Shown here one piece after another: positions 1 to 8,071 of a DNA stretch of 18,693 nucleotides. This DNA is from Candidatus Staskawiczbacteria bacterium (GTDB taxonomy: Bacteria; Patescibacteriota; Minisyncoccia; Minisyncoccales; Staskawiczbacteraceae): positions 1 through 18,693 of the forward strand of contig VGLO01000013.1 of the NCBI GenBank assembly GCA_016866675.1. The letters run 5' to 3'. The position numbers and the translations under genes were made by a program. Position 1 is the first letter of the stretch; each line of letters starts with the position of its first letter. Below the pieces are notes generated by a model. That model did not search any database, was not told the origin of the DNA, and saw only the letters and a list, made by a program, of their open reading frames with translations.

Positions 1-1050
1 TTCTTAAAGAATAAGTATCCAACCGAAGAAGATAGAGTAATTAATACTAAGGCATTTGATACGGTAAGATTAATACTGCCTGTTTCAACGCTTAGTCAGT
101 TAGCCCTTTTTGCCAACGGACAATCCTTTGAGTACATGATTAATAGGGGGTTAGATCATCAACTTGGTGAAGTAAGATGGTCAAGTCAAGAAGCGCTTAA
201 CGAGCTAAGTAAAGTAATCCCATCTTTTTTGTGGAGACTAGAGTCTGAAAGTTCTAAAACATACAGAAACTATCTTTCTCAAAGAAGCAATAATGTGCAA
301 TCTGCAATGGACACAGTTGGTCTTGAAAGAAAAGTTTCTTATGCAAAAAAAGAATCAGTAGAGCTTCTTGAATTTGACCCAGAGGGAGAGGATAAAATTA
401 TTGCGGGGCTCATTTACGGAGAAACTCATGAGTCTTTTTCTGACCTGCTCGGTAAAGTAAAAAGCATGTCTACTGAACAAAAGAAAAAAATTCTTCACGA
501 AGTTTTAAAGAATCGTAAGGCAAAGTATTATAAAGTGCCTCGTGCATTTGAAAATATTTATTTGAGATTTGAAATTTCAATGAACATTGGAGCTTGGAGA
601 GATGTGCATAGACATCGTATCCAAACTCAAATGAGGCAGAGATTTTGCATTGATAATGGATTTGACGTGCCAGAAGGCTTGGTTGAAGCCGGACTAGATA
701 GTAGATATGTTGATGCAATACTAAAATCAGAAGAGGTTTTCAGAGAAATTGAAAAGCATGACAAAGAAATGGCGCAGTATTGTTGCGCATTGGGTCACCG
801 TGTACGGTTTATGCAATACCAGAATATGCGAGCTTTTTTTTGGGAAGTAGAACTTCGTACAACACCTCAGGGTCACCCTGACTACAGAAGAATTGAGCAG
901 GAAAAAGCCAAACAAATCCAAAGAATTTATCCGTTAATTGGTGAATACTTAATGGTTGATATGTATGACTACGACTTTGCAAGAAGGGGAGATACGGCAA
1001 AGATTAGGGCAAAAGAAGAACAGTTAAAGGAAAAATTTAGTAAAGGATAG
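1..1050 (+). CDS. ThyX-like protein (FAD-dependent thymidylate synthase family), 5' truncated
   Basis: The reading frame is open from base 1, so the window begins inside the gene; the first ATG (136) is internal. ThyX makes dTMP from dUMP with methylene-tetrahydrofolate and FAD. Two ThyX-like blocks are visible. One is an LPVSTLSQLALFANGQSF segment (bases 82-135) that looks like the C-terminal part of a first domain. The second has an RHR motif (610-618) followed by a CALGHRVRFMQYQNMRAFFW segment (about 784-843) and an E/R-rich helix. This suggests a tandem-domain protein, an arrangement I associate with CPR genomes. The classical signature RHR-X7-S is not intact: the position of the Ser is Arg in RHRIQTQMRQR. 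Catalytic activity is therefore uncertain. It ends with TAG and is followed by a terminator. The family call is moderately sure; the exact function is less so. Confidence 0.6.
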   Translation, partial: FLKNKYPTEEDRVINTKAFDTVRLILPVSTLSQLALFANGQSFEYMINRGLDHQLGEVRWSSQEALNELSKVIPSFLWRLESESSKTYRNYLSQRSNNVQSAMDTVGLERKVSYAKKESVELLEFDPEGEDKIIAGLIYGETHESFSDLLGKVKSMSTEQKKKILHEVLKNRKAKYYKVPRAFENIYLRFEISMNIGAWRDVHRHRIQTQMRQRFCIDNGFDVPEGLVEAGLDSRYVDAILKSEEVFREIEKHDKEMAQYCCALGHRVRFMQYQNMRAFFWEVELRTTPQGHPDYRRIEQEKAKQIQRIYPLIGEYLMVDMYDYDFARRGDTAKIRAKEEQLKEKFSKG

Positions 1051-1057
1051 ATAATAC

Positions 1058-1087
1058 AAAGTGGCGTTGAAAAAACACCACTTTTTT
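1058..1087 (+). terminator. intrinsic terminator after the thyX-like gene
   Basis: AAAGTGG and GTT pair with AAC and CCACTTT around a GAAAAA loop, with one C/A mismatch, followed by a T run. The hairpin overlaps the -35 element of the gatB promoter. Confidence 0.65.
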
Positions 1088-1095
1088 GTTATAGT
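1067..1095 (+). promoter_or_regulatory. sigma70-type promoter of gatB
   Basis: TTGAAA (1067-1072), a 17-base spacer and TATAGT (1090-1095). The gatB ATG at 1104 lies eight bases beyond the -10 box, so transcription should start at or within a base or two of the start codon. There is no room for an SD. The -35 box lies in the loop and right arm of the preceding terminator. Confidence 0.6.
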
Positions 1096-1103
1096 TTTTG
1101 AAT

Positions 1104-2555
1104 ATGGAATATAAACCAACAATTGGTCTGGAAATACATGCAGAGCTAAATACAAAGAGTAAAATGTTTTGCTCGTGCAAAAACGATCCTAATGAAAAAA
1201 GGCCTAATTTTAATATTTGTGAAGTTTGTACTGCTCAACCCGGAACCTTGCCTGTTGCCAATGAAGAAGCCATAAAAAAAGTAATAAAGACTGGTCTAGC
1301 TTTAAATTGTAAAATTTTAAAAGAGTCAAAGTTTGATAGAAAGAATTATTTTTACCCTGATATTCCAAAGGGTTATCAAATTTCTCAGTATGACAAACCC
1401 TTATGTGAAAACGGGCATTTGGTGGTTAATAGCAAAAAAGTGGGAATCACAAGAATACATTTAGAAGAGGATACTGGAAGCTCTATTCACCCAGATGGGG
1501 CAGATTATTCATTGGTAAATTATAATAGAGCAGGGGTTGCACTTATGGAGCTAGTCACAGAACCAGATATTAGCTCTGGCCAAGAAGCTAAAAGTTTTGC
1601 TGAAGAATTGCAGTTAATTTTTAGGTATTTGGGAGTTTCTGACGCAGACATGGAAAAAGGTTTGATGAGAGTTGAAGTTAATATTAGTGTAAGTAAAACT
1701 AAAAAATTTGGAACTAAAGTTGAGATAAAAAACTTAAACTCTTTTAAAGTTGTACAGAAAGCGATTGATTTTGAAATTGAAAGACAAATAAAATTACTTG
1801 AATCGGGTCAGAGTGTAGTTCAAGAAACGAGAGGTTGGCACGATAAAAAAGAAGAAACTTTTAGCCAGAGAGAAAAAGAGTCAGCACATGACTATAGGTA
1901 TTTTCCAGAGCCAGATTTGCCTCCAATGTCATTTAGTGAAGACTATATAGAAAAAATAAAATCAGAAATTTTAGAGTTGCCTTCTGAAAAAAGAGGAAGA
2001 TTTAAAAATGAGTATGGATTAGATGAAAAATCAACAGAGGTTTTTGTAGTGCAAAAATATTTTAGTGAATATTTCGAAAAAGTTGCTTCAGAGGTTGACG
2101 AGTGGATAGACCAAAAGGATGACAAAGAAATAAAGGGCGCAATAAAGCTAGCCTCAAATTATTTAATATCAGATGTACTGGGAATTTTAGGTGGAAAAGA
2201 GTTTAAAGAAGAAAATTTTAAGGTGACTCCAGAAAATTTTGCAGAGTTTATAAAAATGATTCACCAAAGAGAAATTTCAAGTAAGGTTGCTAAAATGCTT
2301 TTGGTTGAAATGATAAATACTGGAGGAGATCCATCAGCAATTGTTGAGGAAAATAACTGGAAACAAATAGAAGATAGTGGAGAGTTGGAAAAAGTTATCC
2401 AAGAAGTTATCAATAAAAATCCAAAGCCAGTCCAAGATTATAAATCTGGTAATAAAAACGCTATTCAATTTTTATTTGGAAAAGTAATGGCCCAAACCCG
2501 AGGCACAGCCAACCCGCAAAAAGTTAGAGAATTACTAGAGAATATGTTAAAATAA
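1104..2555 (+). CDS. gatB: Aspartyl/glutamyl-tRNA(Asn/Gln) amidotransferase subunit B
   Basis: GatB is the kinase and tRNA-binding subunit of the GatCAB complex, which converts Glu-tRNA(Gln) and Asp-tRNA(Asn) to Gln-tRNA(Gln) and Asn-tRNA(Asn) in the cytoplasm. The protein (483 aa, normal length) begins with the hallmark IGLEIHAEL. It has the zinc-site pattern CSC...CEVC near residues 24-43, the FDRKNYFYPDIPKGYQISQY block near 79-98 and the HDYRYFPEPDLPP block in the middle. The C-terminal part matches the YqeY-like tRNA-binding tail, ending with the typical AQTRGTANPQKVRELL. I chose ATG 1104 over an upstream in-frame TTG (1098) because family members start within a few residues of IGLEIH and the promoter sits directly in front. 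GatA and GatC are not in the window. Confidence 0.97.
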   Translation: MEYKPTIGLEIHAELNTKSKMFCSCKNDPNEKRPNFNICEVCTAQPGTLPVANEEAIKKVIKTGLALNCKILKESKFDRKNYFYPDIPKGYQISQYDKPLCENGHLVVNSKKVGITRIHLEEDTGSSIHPDGADYSLVNYNRAGVALMELVTEPDISSGQEAKSFAEELQLIFRYLGVSDADMEKGLMRVEVNISVSKTKKFGTKVEIKNLNSFKVVQKAIDFEIERQIKLLESGQSVVQETRGWHDKKEETFSQREKESAHDYRYFPEPDLPPMSFSEDYIEKIKSEILELPSEKRGRFKNEYGLDEKSTEVFVVQKYFSEYFEKVASEVDEWIDQKDDKEIKGAIKLASNYLISDVLGILGGKEFKEENFKVTPENFAEFIKMIHQREISSKVAKMLLVEMINTGGDPSAIVEENNWKQIEDSGELEKVIQEVINKNPKPVQDYKSGNKNAIQFLFGKVMAQTRGTANPQKVRELLENMLK

Positions 2556-2583
2556 TTTCAGAACATTGCCAAAGGAGGTTTTA

Positions 2584-2798
2584 ATGAAGGAATTGGGAGT
2601 AATGGGAGACAATTATAATTCAAGATGTCCATATTGTGGAGAAATTAGCCACTATGTATGCAATGGAATTAAGATTGAATTTGGTAAGATTAAAGAATTT
2701 AAAAAAAATGTTCAAACTGTGGTAAGCTCGTAAAATACTTGGCGCGATATGAAATATGTGTAATAGCAGAAAAATTAAACGACTCAACTAATTCATAG
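2584..2798 (+). CDS. small zinc-ribbon protein, reading frame broken at an A8 run
   Basis: A strong SD (AAAGGAGG, 2571-2578) precedes ATG 2584. The zero frame gives 49 residues with one CPYC motif and stops at 2731-2733. If the frame shifts by -1 (or one A is added) at the run of eight A at 2701-2708, the frame continues with CSNCGKLVKYLARYE to TAG 2796-2798. That restores a complete CxxC...CxxC zinc ribbon of about 71 residues. The downstream frame keeps sensible coding sequence, so the intact product is probably the longer one. The cause could be programmed -1 frameshifting (A_AAA_AAT), transcriptional slippage, a recent mutation or a homopolymer sequencing error. Function is unknown; the protein could bind nucleic acid or a partner protein. 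Confidence 0.6.
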
Positions 2799-2823
2799 TC
2801 CTTGGGAGAATTAAGGATTTTTT
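2798..2823 (+). terminator. weak terminator after the zinc-ribbon gene
   Basis: TCCTT (2799-2803) pairs with AAGGA (2813-2817), followed by T6. It lies between two convergent genes and works only in the + direction. Confidence 0.45.
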
Positions 2824-2824
2824 A

Positions 2825-3709
2825 TTATGATATAAATTCTTTAATAAGGTTTTCAGCGCTTTTCTTATTTTTTATCCAATGAATTTGTTTATTTCTTTTA
2901 AACCAAGTCATTTGTCTTTTTGCAAACTGCTCAATTGATTTTTGTAAATTAGCTACCATCTCTTGGTATGTAATTTTTTCTTGTAAGTATTGGGCAATAT
3001 ATTTATACTCAAGCCCCAGTTCTTCTAATCTTTTGTAGGACACGCCTAATCTGTGAAGTTTTCTGACCTCGGTAATCATTCCTTGATTGAGTCGTTTAAT
3101 TAAGCGAGTTCTTATAAGCTTTTTCAGAATAGATTGCGGCCTGTTGATTCCAATTTCTAAAGTGCTAAAAGTTTTTTTGGATTTTAAAACCGGTACGGGT
3201 TTTTTTGTTGTCATTACAATTTCAATAGCTCTAATTAGTCTGTGGGGATTATTTTTATCAATTTTTTCGGCTCTGTTTGGGTCAATTTTTTTTAGAATTG
3301 AAAAAAGTTGACTCACTGATTTTTTAGATAACTTTTTCCTTAATTCAGGATTTGCTTTAACTTTTGGAATATTAATCCCATCAACAACAGATTGTATGTA
3401 AAAACCTGTACCGCCAACTAAAAAAGGGACACAGCTCCTTTTATGGATGTCTTTTATTATTTTTTGAGCTAGCTTTTGGAATCGAGCAACACTAAATCTT
3501 TTCTTTGGATTAGCAACATTTAAAAGATGATGCTGGACTCCTTGCATTTCTTTTTTTGTGATTTTACCAGACCCTATATTTAGTCCTCTATAAACTTGGC
3601 GAGAATCAGCTGAGACAATTTCTCCATTAAACTTTTTAGCAAGTTTTACAGCTAGGTCAGACTTTCCTGAGGCAGTGGGTCCTAGTATTACAATTAACTT
3701 CTCATGCAT
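2825..3709 (-). CDS. miaA: tRNA dimethylallyltransferase
   Basis: MiaA transfers a dimethylallyl group to N6 of A37 in tRNAs that read UNN codons. The 294-residue protein has normal length. It carries the P-loop GPTASGKS (residues 10-17), the conserved Asp in SADSRQVYRG (D35), the VGGTGFYIQ block in the middle, the NPHRLIRAIEI helix and the C-terminal KRQMTWFKRN motif. The ATG is one base downstream of the stop of the upstream membrane-protein gene, so it is probably translated from the same mRNA, with thrS first. There is no SD. Confidence 0.96.
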   Translation of the reverse strand: MHEKLIVILGPTASGKSDLAVKLAKKFNGEIVSADSRQVYRGLNIGSGKITKKEMQGVQHHLLNVANPKKRFSVARFQKLAQKIIKDIHKRSCVPFLVGGTGFYIQSVVDGINIPKVKANPELRKKLSKKSVSQLFSILKKIDPNRAEKIDKNNPHRLIRAIEIVMTTKKPVPVLKSKKTFSTLEIGINRPQSILKKLIRTRLIKRLNQGMITEVRKLHRLGVSYKRLEELGLEYKYIAQYLQEKITYQEMVANLQKSIEQFAKRQMTWFKRNKQIHWIKNKKSAENLIKEFIS

Positions 3710-3710
3710 A

Positions 3711-5330
3711 TTATTGGATATCGTCTTTTCTTTCTCTTAAAAAGTATCTCCATCTTTCCAAAAACTCTACGAAGGATGAAAAAGGCATATCAATTAATGC
3801 AGAAAAGAAGGCGGCGATTGCATTGTACTGCTTCCATGTATTTGAAAGTAATTTACCGAGCTCTGTAATTGGAAGTATTAATATGTCTGAAATAAACTCA
3901 ATGAAACCTTCTCTGGTTTCCTCAATTGTTAGTTCTTTAGCCTTTCTTTGAATTGCTTTGCCAGCGAATAAAATTAAGGCAATAAACATTATATTGATAG
4001 CAATTGAGGTAATAGGGAAGTGAAAGTAAACAAAAATCCAAACTAATAATCCAAAGGAAATTGTTGCTCCAGCCAAATATATTAAAGAAAGAATCAATCT
4101 CATTAAAAGGCTTCTTTTTTTTGATGGGCTTACATCGTAAAAATCCTTCTTTTCATTGTCGTAAACTATTTTCATAGTTTCCATAACGGCCAAGCCTACA
4201 TTATTTTTTGAAGGCATTTTGACCGTCATTACAAGAAATGTCATCAAGAGAGTTGGTATTAGGACATCAGCAGCAAGAACGATAAAATTAAAAGCTTCGT
4301 TAAAAATTTTTGCCAAAATAATCTCAAGTATGACAAGTGAAATTATTTTAGTAATAAAAATAGAGGTAATTGAATAAATAGCAGCCCTCTTTATTTTAAG
4401 ACCCAAATCTCTTAGTCTAACAAAGTAGGCATTTCTGATATTATTTTCTAGAGCAACCGGGTTTTCAATTTCTTCTGCAATGTTTTCTGATAGCTCTGCA
4501 GAAAGAACATCTGAAAGAAGTAGGTAGGGAGTATCAAATCTTTCACAAATTTTGTAAAACCTCTTTTGCATCGGATGCAAAAGAGCAGAATCAATGCTTT
4601 TTAATATTTTTTTTATTCCTTGAGATATTTTTAGCAAATCATCTTCTGATGGATTATCCCAGTAAGAGTATTTATATCTTAAAATATTATAACTAATTAT
4701 TGGTTCATCAAGCTTAAACAAAGACCTCTGCACAGCAATGTATATTTGAACATCTGTATCTTCTCTTTTTAAAAGTCCTCTACTATAAATATTTTCATTA
4801 ACTCTTATTTTTTTTTGCATTTGAGAAAACATAAAATCTATTAAAGCCATTTCCTTAATAGATGGAGAAAGAGTTTCTTCAATTTCGCAAGCTGCAATTT
4901 CAAGTATTTTTGCATAAAACTGCACGCCCGTTTTACCTTTTTTGTATTCTGGATTATTCCTTAAAATAAAAACATACTTGTTTATTATTTTGCTTATATC
5001 TGATATTTTGCTTTCAGCTATTTTGTCATTTGAAAAATAACCTCCTCTAATAAGTTCTAAAACCAATGGCTCTGAAATGCTCTGGGCTGAAAAGTCAGAA
5101 ATCTCCAAATCCAAAAATCTTCTTTTAAGCTTTCTGATAATTGCTGCTCTCCTCATTAAATGTTCTTCCTTCCAATCAATGATTGTACGAATTTGCTCGT
5201 AAAAAACAGCAACTCTTGAGGCAACTTCATCAACATGAATTGTGGCTACTCCTTCTTTTGGCTTGAGTGATATTTTCCACAACTGATATTTGTTGACCAA
5301 CTCTTTTGTTGAGCTTGATAATTCAGGCAT
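3711..5330 (-). CDS. conserved-looking membrane protein of unknown function
   Basis: I do not recognise a family. The ATG at 5330 is one base after the thrS stop. A longer frame (to 5369) would overlap thrS, so I prefer this start, giving 539 residues. Residues 1-310 are soluble, helical and charged, with an RRAAIIRKLKRRF basic stretch near 60-72. Four hydrophobic segments follow at about 316-342, 346-370, 411-436 and 439-460. The second pair is separated from the first by a 40-residue charged loop. The C-terminal 80 residues contain an amphipathic region near 480-525 ending in a basic RWRYFLRERK tail. Sandwiched between thrS and miaA, it is probably co-transcribed with them. That position does not reveal its role. 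Confidence 0.8.
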   Translation of the reverse strand: MPELSSSTKELVNKYQLWKISLKPKEGVATIHVDEVASRVAVFYEQIRTIIDWKEEHLMRRAAIIRKLKRRFLDLEISDFSAQSISEPLVLELIRGGYFSNDKIAESKISDISKIINKYVFILRNNPEYKKGKTGVQFYAKILEIAACEIEETLSPSIKEMALIDFMFSQMQKKIRVNENIYSRGLLKREDTDVQIYIAVQRSLFKLDEPIISYNILRYKYSYWDNPSEDDLLKISQGIKKILKSIDSALLHPMQKRFYKICERFDTPYLLLSDVLSAELSENIAEEIENPVALENNIRNAYFVRLRDLGLKIKRAAIYSITSIFITKIISLVILEIILAKIFNEAFNFIVLAADVLIPTLLMTFLVMTVKMPSKNNVGLAVMETMKIVYDNEKKDFYDVSPSKKRSLLMRLILSLIYLAGATISFGLLVWIFVYFHFPITSIAINIMFIALILFAGKAIQRKAKELTIEETREGFIEFISDILILPITELGKLLSNTWKQYNAIAAFFSALIDMPFSSFVEFLERWRYFLRERKDDIQ

Positions 5331-5331
5331 G

Positions 5332-7062
5332 TTATTTTTTATTTTCCATCTCTTCTTTAATTTTTGCACTAAAACTTTCTAGTGACATTTGCCCTAAGTC
5401 TCCTTTGCTTCTTTGACGCACGCCCACTGAATTGGCTTGTATCTCTTTTTCTCCCATAATTAAGATGTAAGGAATTTTTTGCATTTCAGCCTCTCTTATT
5501 TTTTTACCTAATGTTTCATTTTCACTTCTTAATTCAACTCTCATATTTTCTTTTTCTAATGTAGTCTTTACTTTGTTTGCATAATCTAAGTGTTTTTCAG
5601 AAATTGGAATTACAGAGACTTGAACAGGGGATAGCCACAAAGGAAAAGCTCCGGCTGTGTGCTCAATTAAAATTGACATAAATCTTTCAATTGACCCCAT
5701 AATAGCTGCATGAATCATGACAATTCTTTCTTTTTGGCCCTTTTCATCAATACAGTATAAATCAAAACGTTCTGGTTGATTCATATCGAGTTGTATAGTA
5801 GCTACTTGCCATTCTCTTCCAAGCGAGTCTGTAGCCAAAAAATCAAGCTTTGGCCCATAAAAGGCAGCTTCTCCAATTGCCTCATAAAAATCTGTTTTTC
5901 TATCTTTAGCCAACTCACGAAGAACTTGCTCTGCATCCAGCCATTGTTCTTTTTTTCCAAGATATTTTTTAAAGTTTTTTGGATCATGCAATGATAATCT
6001 TAATTGTAGCTTAAATCCAAAAGACTTATAAAAGGGTTCAACAACTTTATCCCAAATATTTCCCAATTCTTCTTTTATCTGAATAAATCTGCAAAAAACA
6101 TGTGCATCATCCTGGGTAAAAGCCCTCACCCTTGATAATCCAGACAACTCTCCTGTTTGCTCATCTCTGTAGCACATTGTGCTATTTGCGTAGCGTTGAG
6201 GTAATTCACGGTAGCTGAATTGCTTTCTTGAATAAATTTGAGTGTGGTGGGGGCAGTTCATTGGCTTCATTGCAAACTCGTGTCCCTCGCGGGTTTTTAC
6301 ACGAAACAACTCATCTTTGAATTTATCCCAGTGACCTGAAGTTTCATATAACTCTTTTTTAGTAATATGAGGTATCTCTACTTTTTCGTACCCAATCTTA
6401 TTTCTTAAACTCCAAACATATTCATCAAGCAGGTTTCTTACTAGTGCTCCTCTAGGGGTCCATAATGGCAAACCAGCTCCAACAAGTTCTGAAAAAACAA
6501 ACAAGTCCAAAGACACACCTAATTTCTTATGGTCTCTTTTTTCCGCCTCCTCCTGCATTTTTAAATAATCATTCAGCTCTTTTTCTGTCTCAAAGGCTAC
6601 TCCATAGATACGAGTTAACATTTTATTCTTTTCATCTCCTCTCCAATAGGCTCCAGCAATTTTAGTTAACTTAAAGGCATTAGGGTTTATTTCTTTTGTG
6701 TTTTCAACATGTCCACCCTTGCACAAGTCCAAAAAATTTCCGTTTTGATAAGTTCCAACAGTCTTTCCCTCAAGCTCTTTGATGATTTCTAATTTATAGG
6801 GTGAGTCTTTAAATAATTTTTTTGCAACTATTTTTGAAACTTTTTTGCCAACAAAATTTTGGTTTTCTTTTATTAGCTCCTTCATTCTTGTTTCAATCTT
6901 TTGCAGGTCTTCTGCTTTAAAATATTTTGGAAGCTCAATGTCATAATAAAAGCCATTTTCAATTGAAGGGCCAATGGCTAATTTTGCTTTAGGATAAAAT
7001 TCCATTACCGATGAAGCCAGTAAGTGGGCGAGTGAATGTCTTATTTTTTCTAATTGTGACAT
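5332..7062 (-). CDS. thrS: Threonine-tRNA ligase, without TGS domain
   Basis: ThrRS charges tRNA(Thr) with threonine and edits Ser-tRNA(Thr). The N-terminal editing domain shows the zinc-like HxxxH motif (HSLAH, H9 and H13) and CKGGH (C114, H118). The class II catalytic core follows. It has MKPMNCPHH (C270 and H272, zinc ligands), the TQDDAHVF motif (H321), YGPKLDF and the motif-3 region MGSIERFMSILIEH. An anticodon-binding domain ends the protein. At 576 residues it is about 60 shorter than typical ThrRS because it starts directly at the editing domain; the TGS domain is missing. A TATAAA-like box lies about 10 bases before the probable transcription start upstream of the ATG. thrS looks like the first gene of the thrS-membrane protein-miaA operon. 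Confidence 0.97.
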   Translation of the reverse strand: MSQLEKIRHSLAHLLASSVMEFYPKAKLAIGPSIENGFYYDIELPKYFKAEDLQKIETRMKELIKENQNFVGKKVSKIVAKKLFKDSPYKLEIIKELEGKTVGTYQNGNFLDLCKGGHVENTKEINPNAFKLTKIAGAYWRGDEKNKMLTRIYGVAFETEKELNDYLKMQEEAEKRDHKKLGVSLDLFVFSELVGAGLPLWTPRGALVRNLLDEYVWSLRNKIGYEKVEIPHITKKELYETSGHWDKFKDELFRVKTREGHEFAMKPMNCPHHTQIYSRKQFSYRELPQRYANSTMCYRDEQTGELSGLSRVRAFTQDDAHVFCRFIQIKEELGNIWDKVVEPFYKSFGFKLQLRLSLHDPKNFKKYLGKKEQWLDAEQVLRELAKDRKTDFYEAIGEAAFYGPKLDFLATDSLGREWQVATIQLDMNQPERFDLYCIDEKGQKERIVMIHAAIMGSIERFMSILIEHTAGAFPLWLSPVQVSVIPISEKHLDYANKVKTTLEKENMRVELRSENETLGKKIREAEMQKIPYILIMGEKEIQANSVGVRQRSKGDLGQMSLESFSAKIKEEMENKK

Positions 7063-7120
7063 GAATTTTGAGTTATTTTATATTAGAATGATATTAACAC
7101 TTTAATTACCTTTGGTAAAT

Positions 7121-7570
7121 ATGAAAAAAATAATTAAAATAGTTATTTTAGGAGTAGTTGTTTTGGTAATTTTTCTTTCATTGTTATTGCTTTTATCAAG
7201 TGATAACAGTTTATCTAGGGCATGCCTCAAAGAAGAATGCTTTGAAGTTGAAGTTGCAGATTCTCCAAATGAACAAGAAAGAGGATTGATGTTTTATGAA
7301 ATCCTGGAAATAAATAAAGGGATGCTGTTTGTTTTTAAAAAAGAATCAAATTATTCATTCTGGATGAAGAATACTCTAATCCCACTAGATATTATTTGGA
7401 TAAATAAAAACTATGAAGTTATTTTTATTTCAGAGAATGCTCAACCATGTACTGAAGTTTGCGAGCCAATTGACCCAAAGCAAAACGCAAAGTATGTTTT
7501 GGAAATAAATGGGGGATTGGTAAGTGAAAAAAACATTAAAGTTGGTGATAAATTATCAATAATTTGGTGA
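7121..7570 (+). CDS. DUF192 family protein with N-terminal membrane anchor
   Basis: Residues 1-4 are basic and residues 5-28 form one hydrophobic helix (IVILGVVVLVIFLSLLLLL), a signal anchor or lipoprotein-less signal. The rest is a DUF192 domain with the family hallmarks QERGLMFYE, KGMLFVF, FWMKNTLIPLDIIWI, the PC pair (CTEVCEPI) and a C-terminal GDKLSI. The domain should lie outside the membrane. The biochemical role of DUF192 is unknown. I chose ATG 7121 over an in-frame TTG (7112) because MKKIIKIV is a normal signal start. No SD is visible. The gene is divergent from thrS; 58 bases separate the two starts. Confidence 0.88.
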   Translation: MKKIIKIVILGVVVLVIFLSLLLLLSSDNSLSRACLKEECFEVEVADSPNEQERGLMFYEILEINKGMLFVFKKESNYSFWMKNTLIPLDIIWINKNYEVIFISENAQPCTEVCEPIDPKQNAKYVLEINGGLVSEKNIKVGDKLSIIW

Positions 7571-7575
7571 ATTTA

Positions 7576-7626
7576 GTCAAGTTCTGCCACCAAGGACTTG
7601 ACAAAAAAGCCATAATAGTATAAGTA
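7576..7626 (+). promoter_or_regulatory. promoter with overlapping inverted repeat, small gene 7670
   Basis: A nine-base-pair inverted repeat (GTCAAGTTC 7576-7584 and GGACTTGAC 7594-7602) overlaps a consensus -35 box TTGACA (7598-7603). A -10 candidate lies at 7619-7626 (TATAAG at spacing 15 or TAAGTA at spacing 17). The hairpin has no T tail, so it is more likely an operator or leader structure than a terminator. Confidence 0.5.
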
Positions 7627-7669
7627 ATAAGTAGGATTAGTTTCGTTTTCGCCCAAGAAAGGAGTTTTC

Positions 7670-7906
7670 GTGGATCTTGTCCTCAAAAACAAGGCTCGGA
7701 GATTTATCTCAGGCGCCGTTGGCGTTGAGATTCCTCTGAAGGTGAGCGCTATTAATCTGATCATGACTGATTGCGATGAATCGCAACTAGTCACGATCAA
7801 CAGGTGGATGCAGGAATGCGACCACTCAGGTGAACCTCGTAAGACTGTGATCGAGAGGATTCTCAACTACGAATTCAACTCGGTCAACAAACAGGGAGCT
7901 GACTGA
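7670..7906 (+). CDS. orphan small protein, mRNA with nested hairpin
   Basis: GTG start with SD AAAGGAG (7658-7664 region) at a good distance gives a 78-residue protein. I do not recognise the family. It has no membrane segment and mixes basic N-terminal and acidic central residues. The composition is clearly more GC-rich than the surrounding core genes. The coding sequence contains a symmetrical nested hairpin at 7758-7799: TGATC/GATCA, TGACT/AGTCA and TGCGAT/ATCGCA, separated by a 1x1 mismatch and a 3x3 internal loop. Stop is TGA. A terminator follows. The strong promoter and SD support real translation; function is unknown. Confidence 0.65.
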   Translation: MDLVLKNKARRFISGAVGVEIPLKVSAINLIMTDCDESQLVTINRWMQECDHSGEPRKTVIERILNYEFNSVNKQGAD

Positions 7907-7931
7907 TTGGCTCTCGCAAGGCAAACAATGC

Positions 7932-7965
7932 CCCGGCTTTCTTTTTGGAGGCCGGGTTTTCTTTT
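7932..7965 (+). terminator. intrinsic terminator after small gene 7670
   Basis: CCCGGC (7932-7937) pairs with GCCGGG (7951-7956), followed by TTTTCTTTT. Confidence 0.8.
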
Positions 7966-7980
7966 GTGGATAAAATTCTC

Positions 7981-8009
7981 TTGACATACCTTTTCGTATT
8001 TGTTAAAAA
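7981..8009 (+). promoter_or_regulatory. promoter of small gene 8072
   Basis: Consensus -35 TTGACA (7981-7986), spacer 17, -10 TAAAAA (8004-8009) preceded by TGT, so an extended -10. The leader has a TGGAAT/ATTCCA hairpin (8017-8022 with 8035-8040). Confidence 0.6.
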
Positions 8010-8071
8010 TATGTTGTGGAATGAGGTGGTTCTTATTCCATTGGATAGTTTCTTTTTCAAGGAGAGCGAAG

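Noticed and set aside
7576..7602. Intrinsic terminator of the DUF192 gene
   Set aside because: The hairpin is followed by A, not T, in the + direction.
8000..8071. Upstream extension of the 8072 gene to ATG 8000
   Set aside because: It would overlap the -10 box, and the SD sits in front of 8072.
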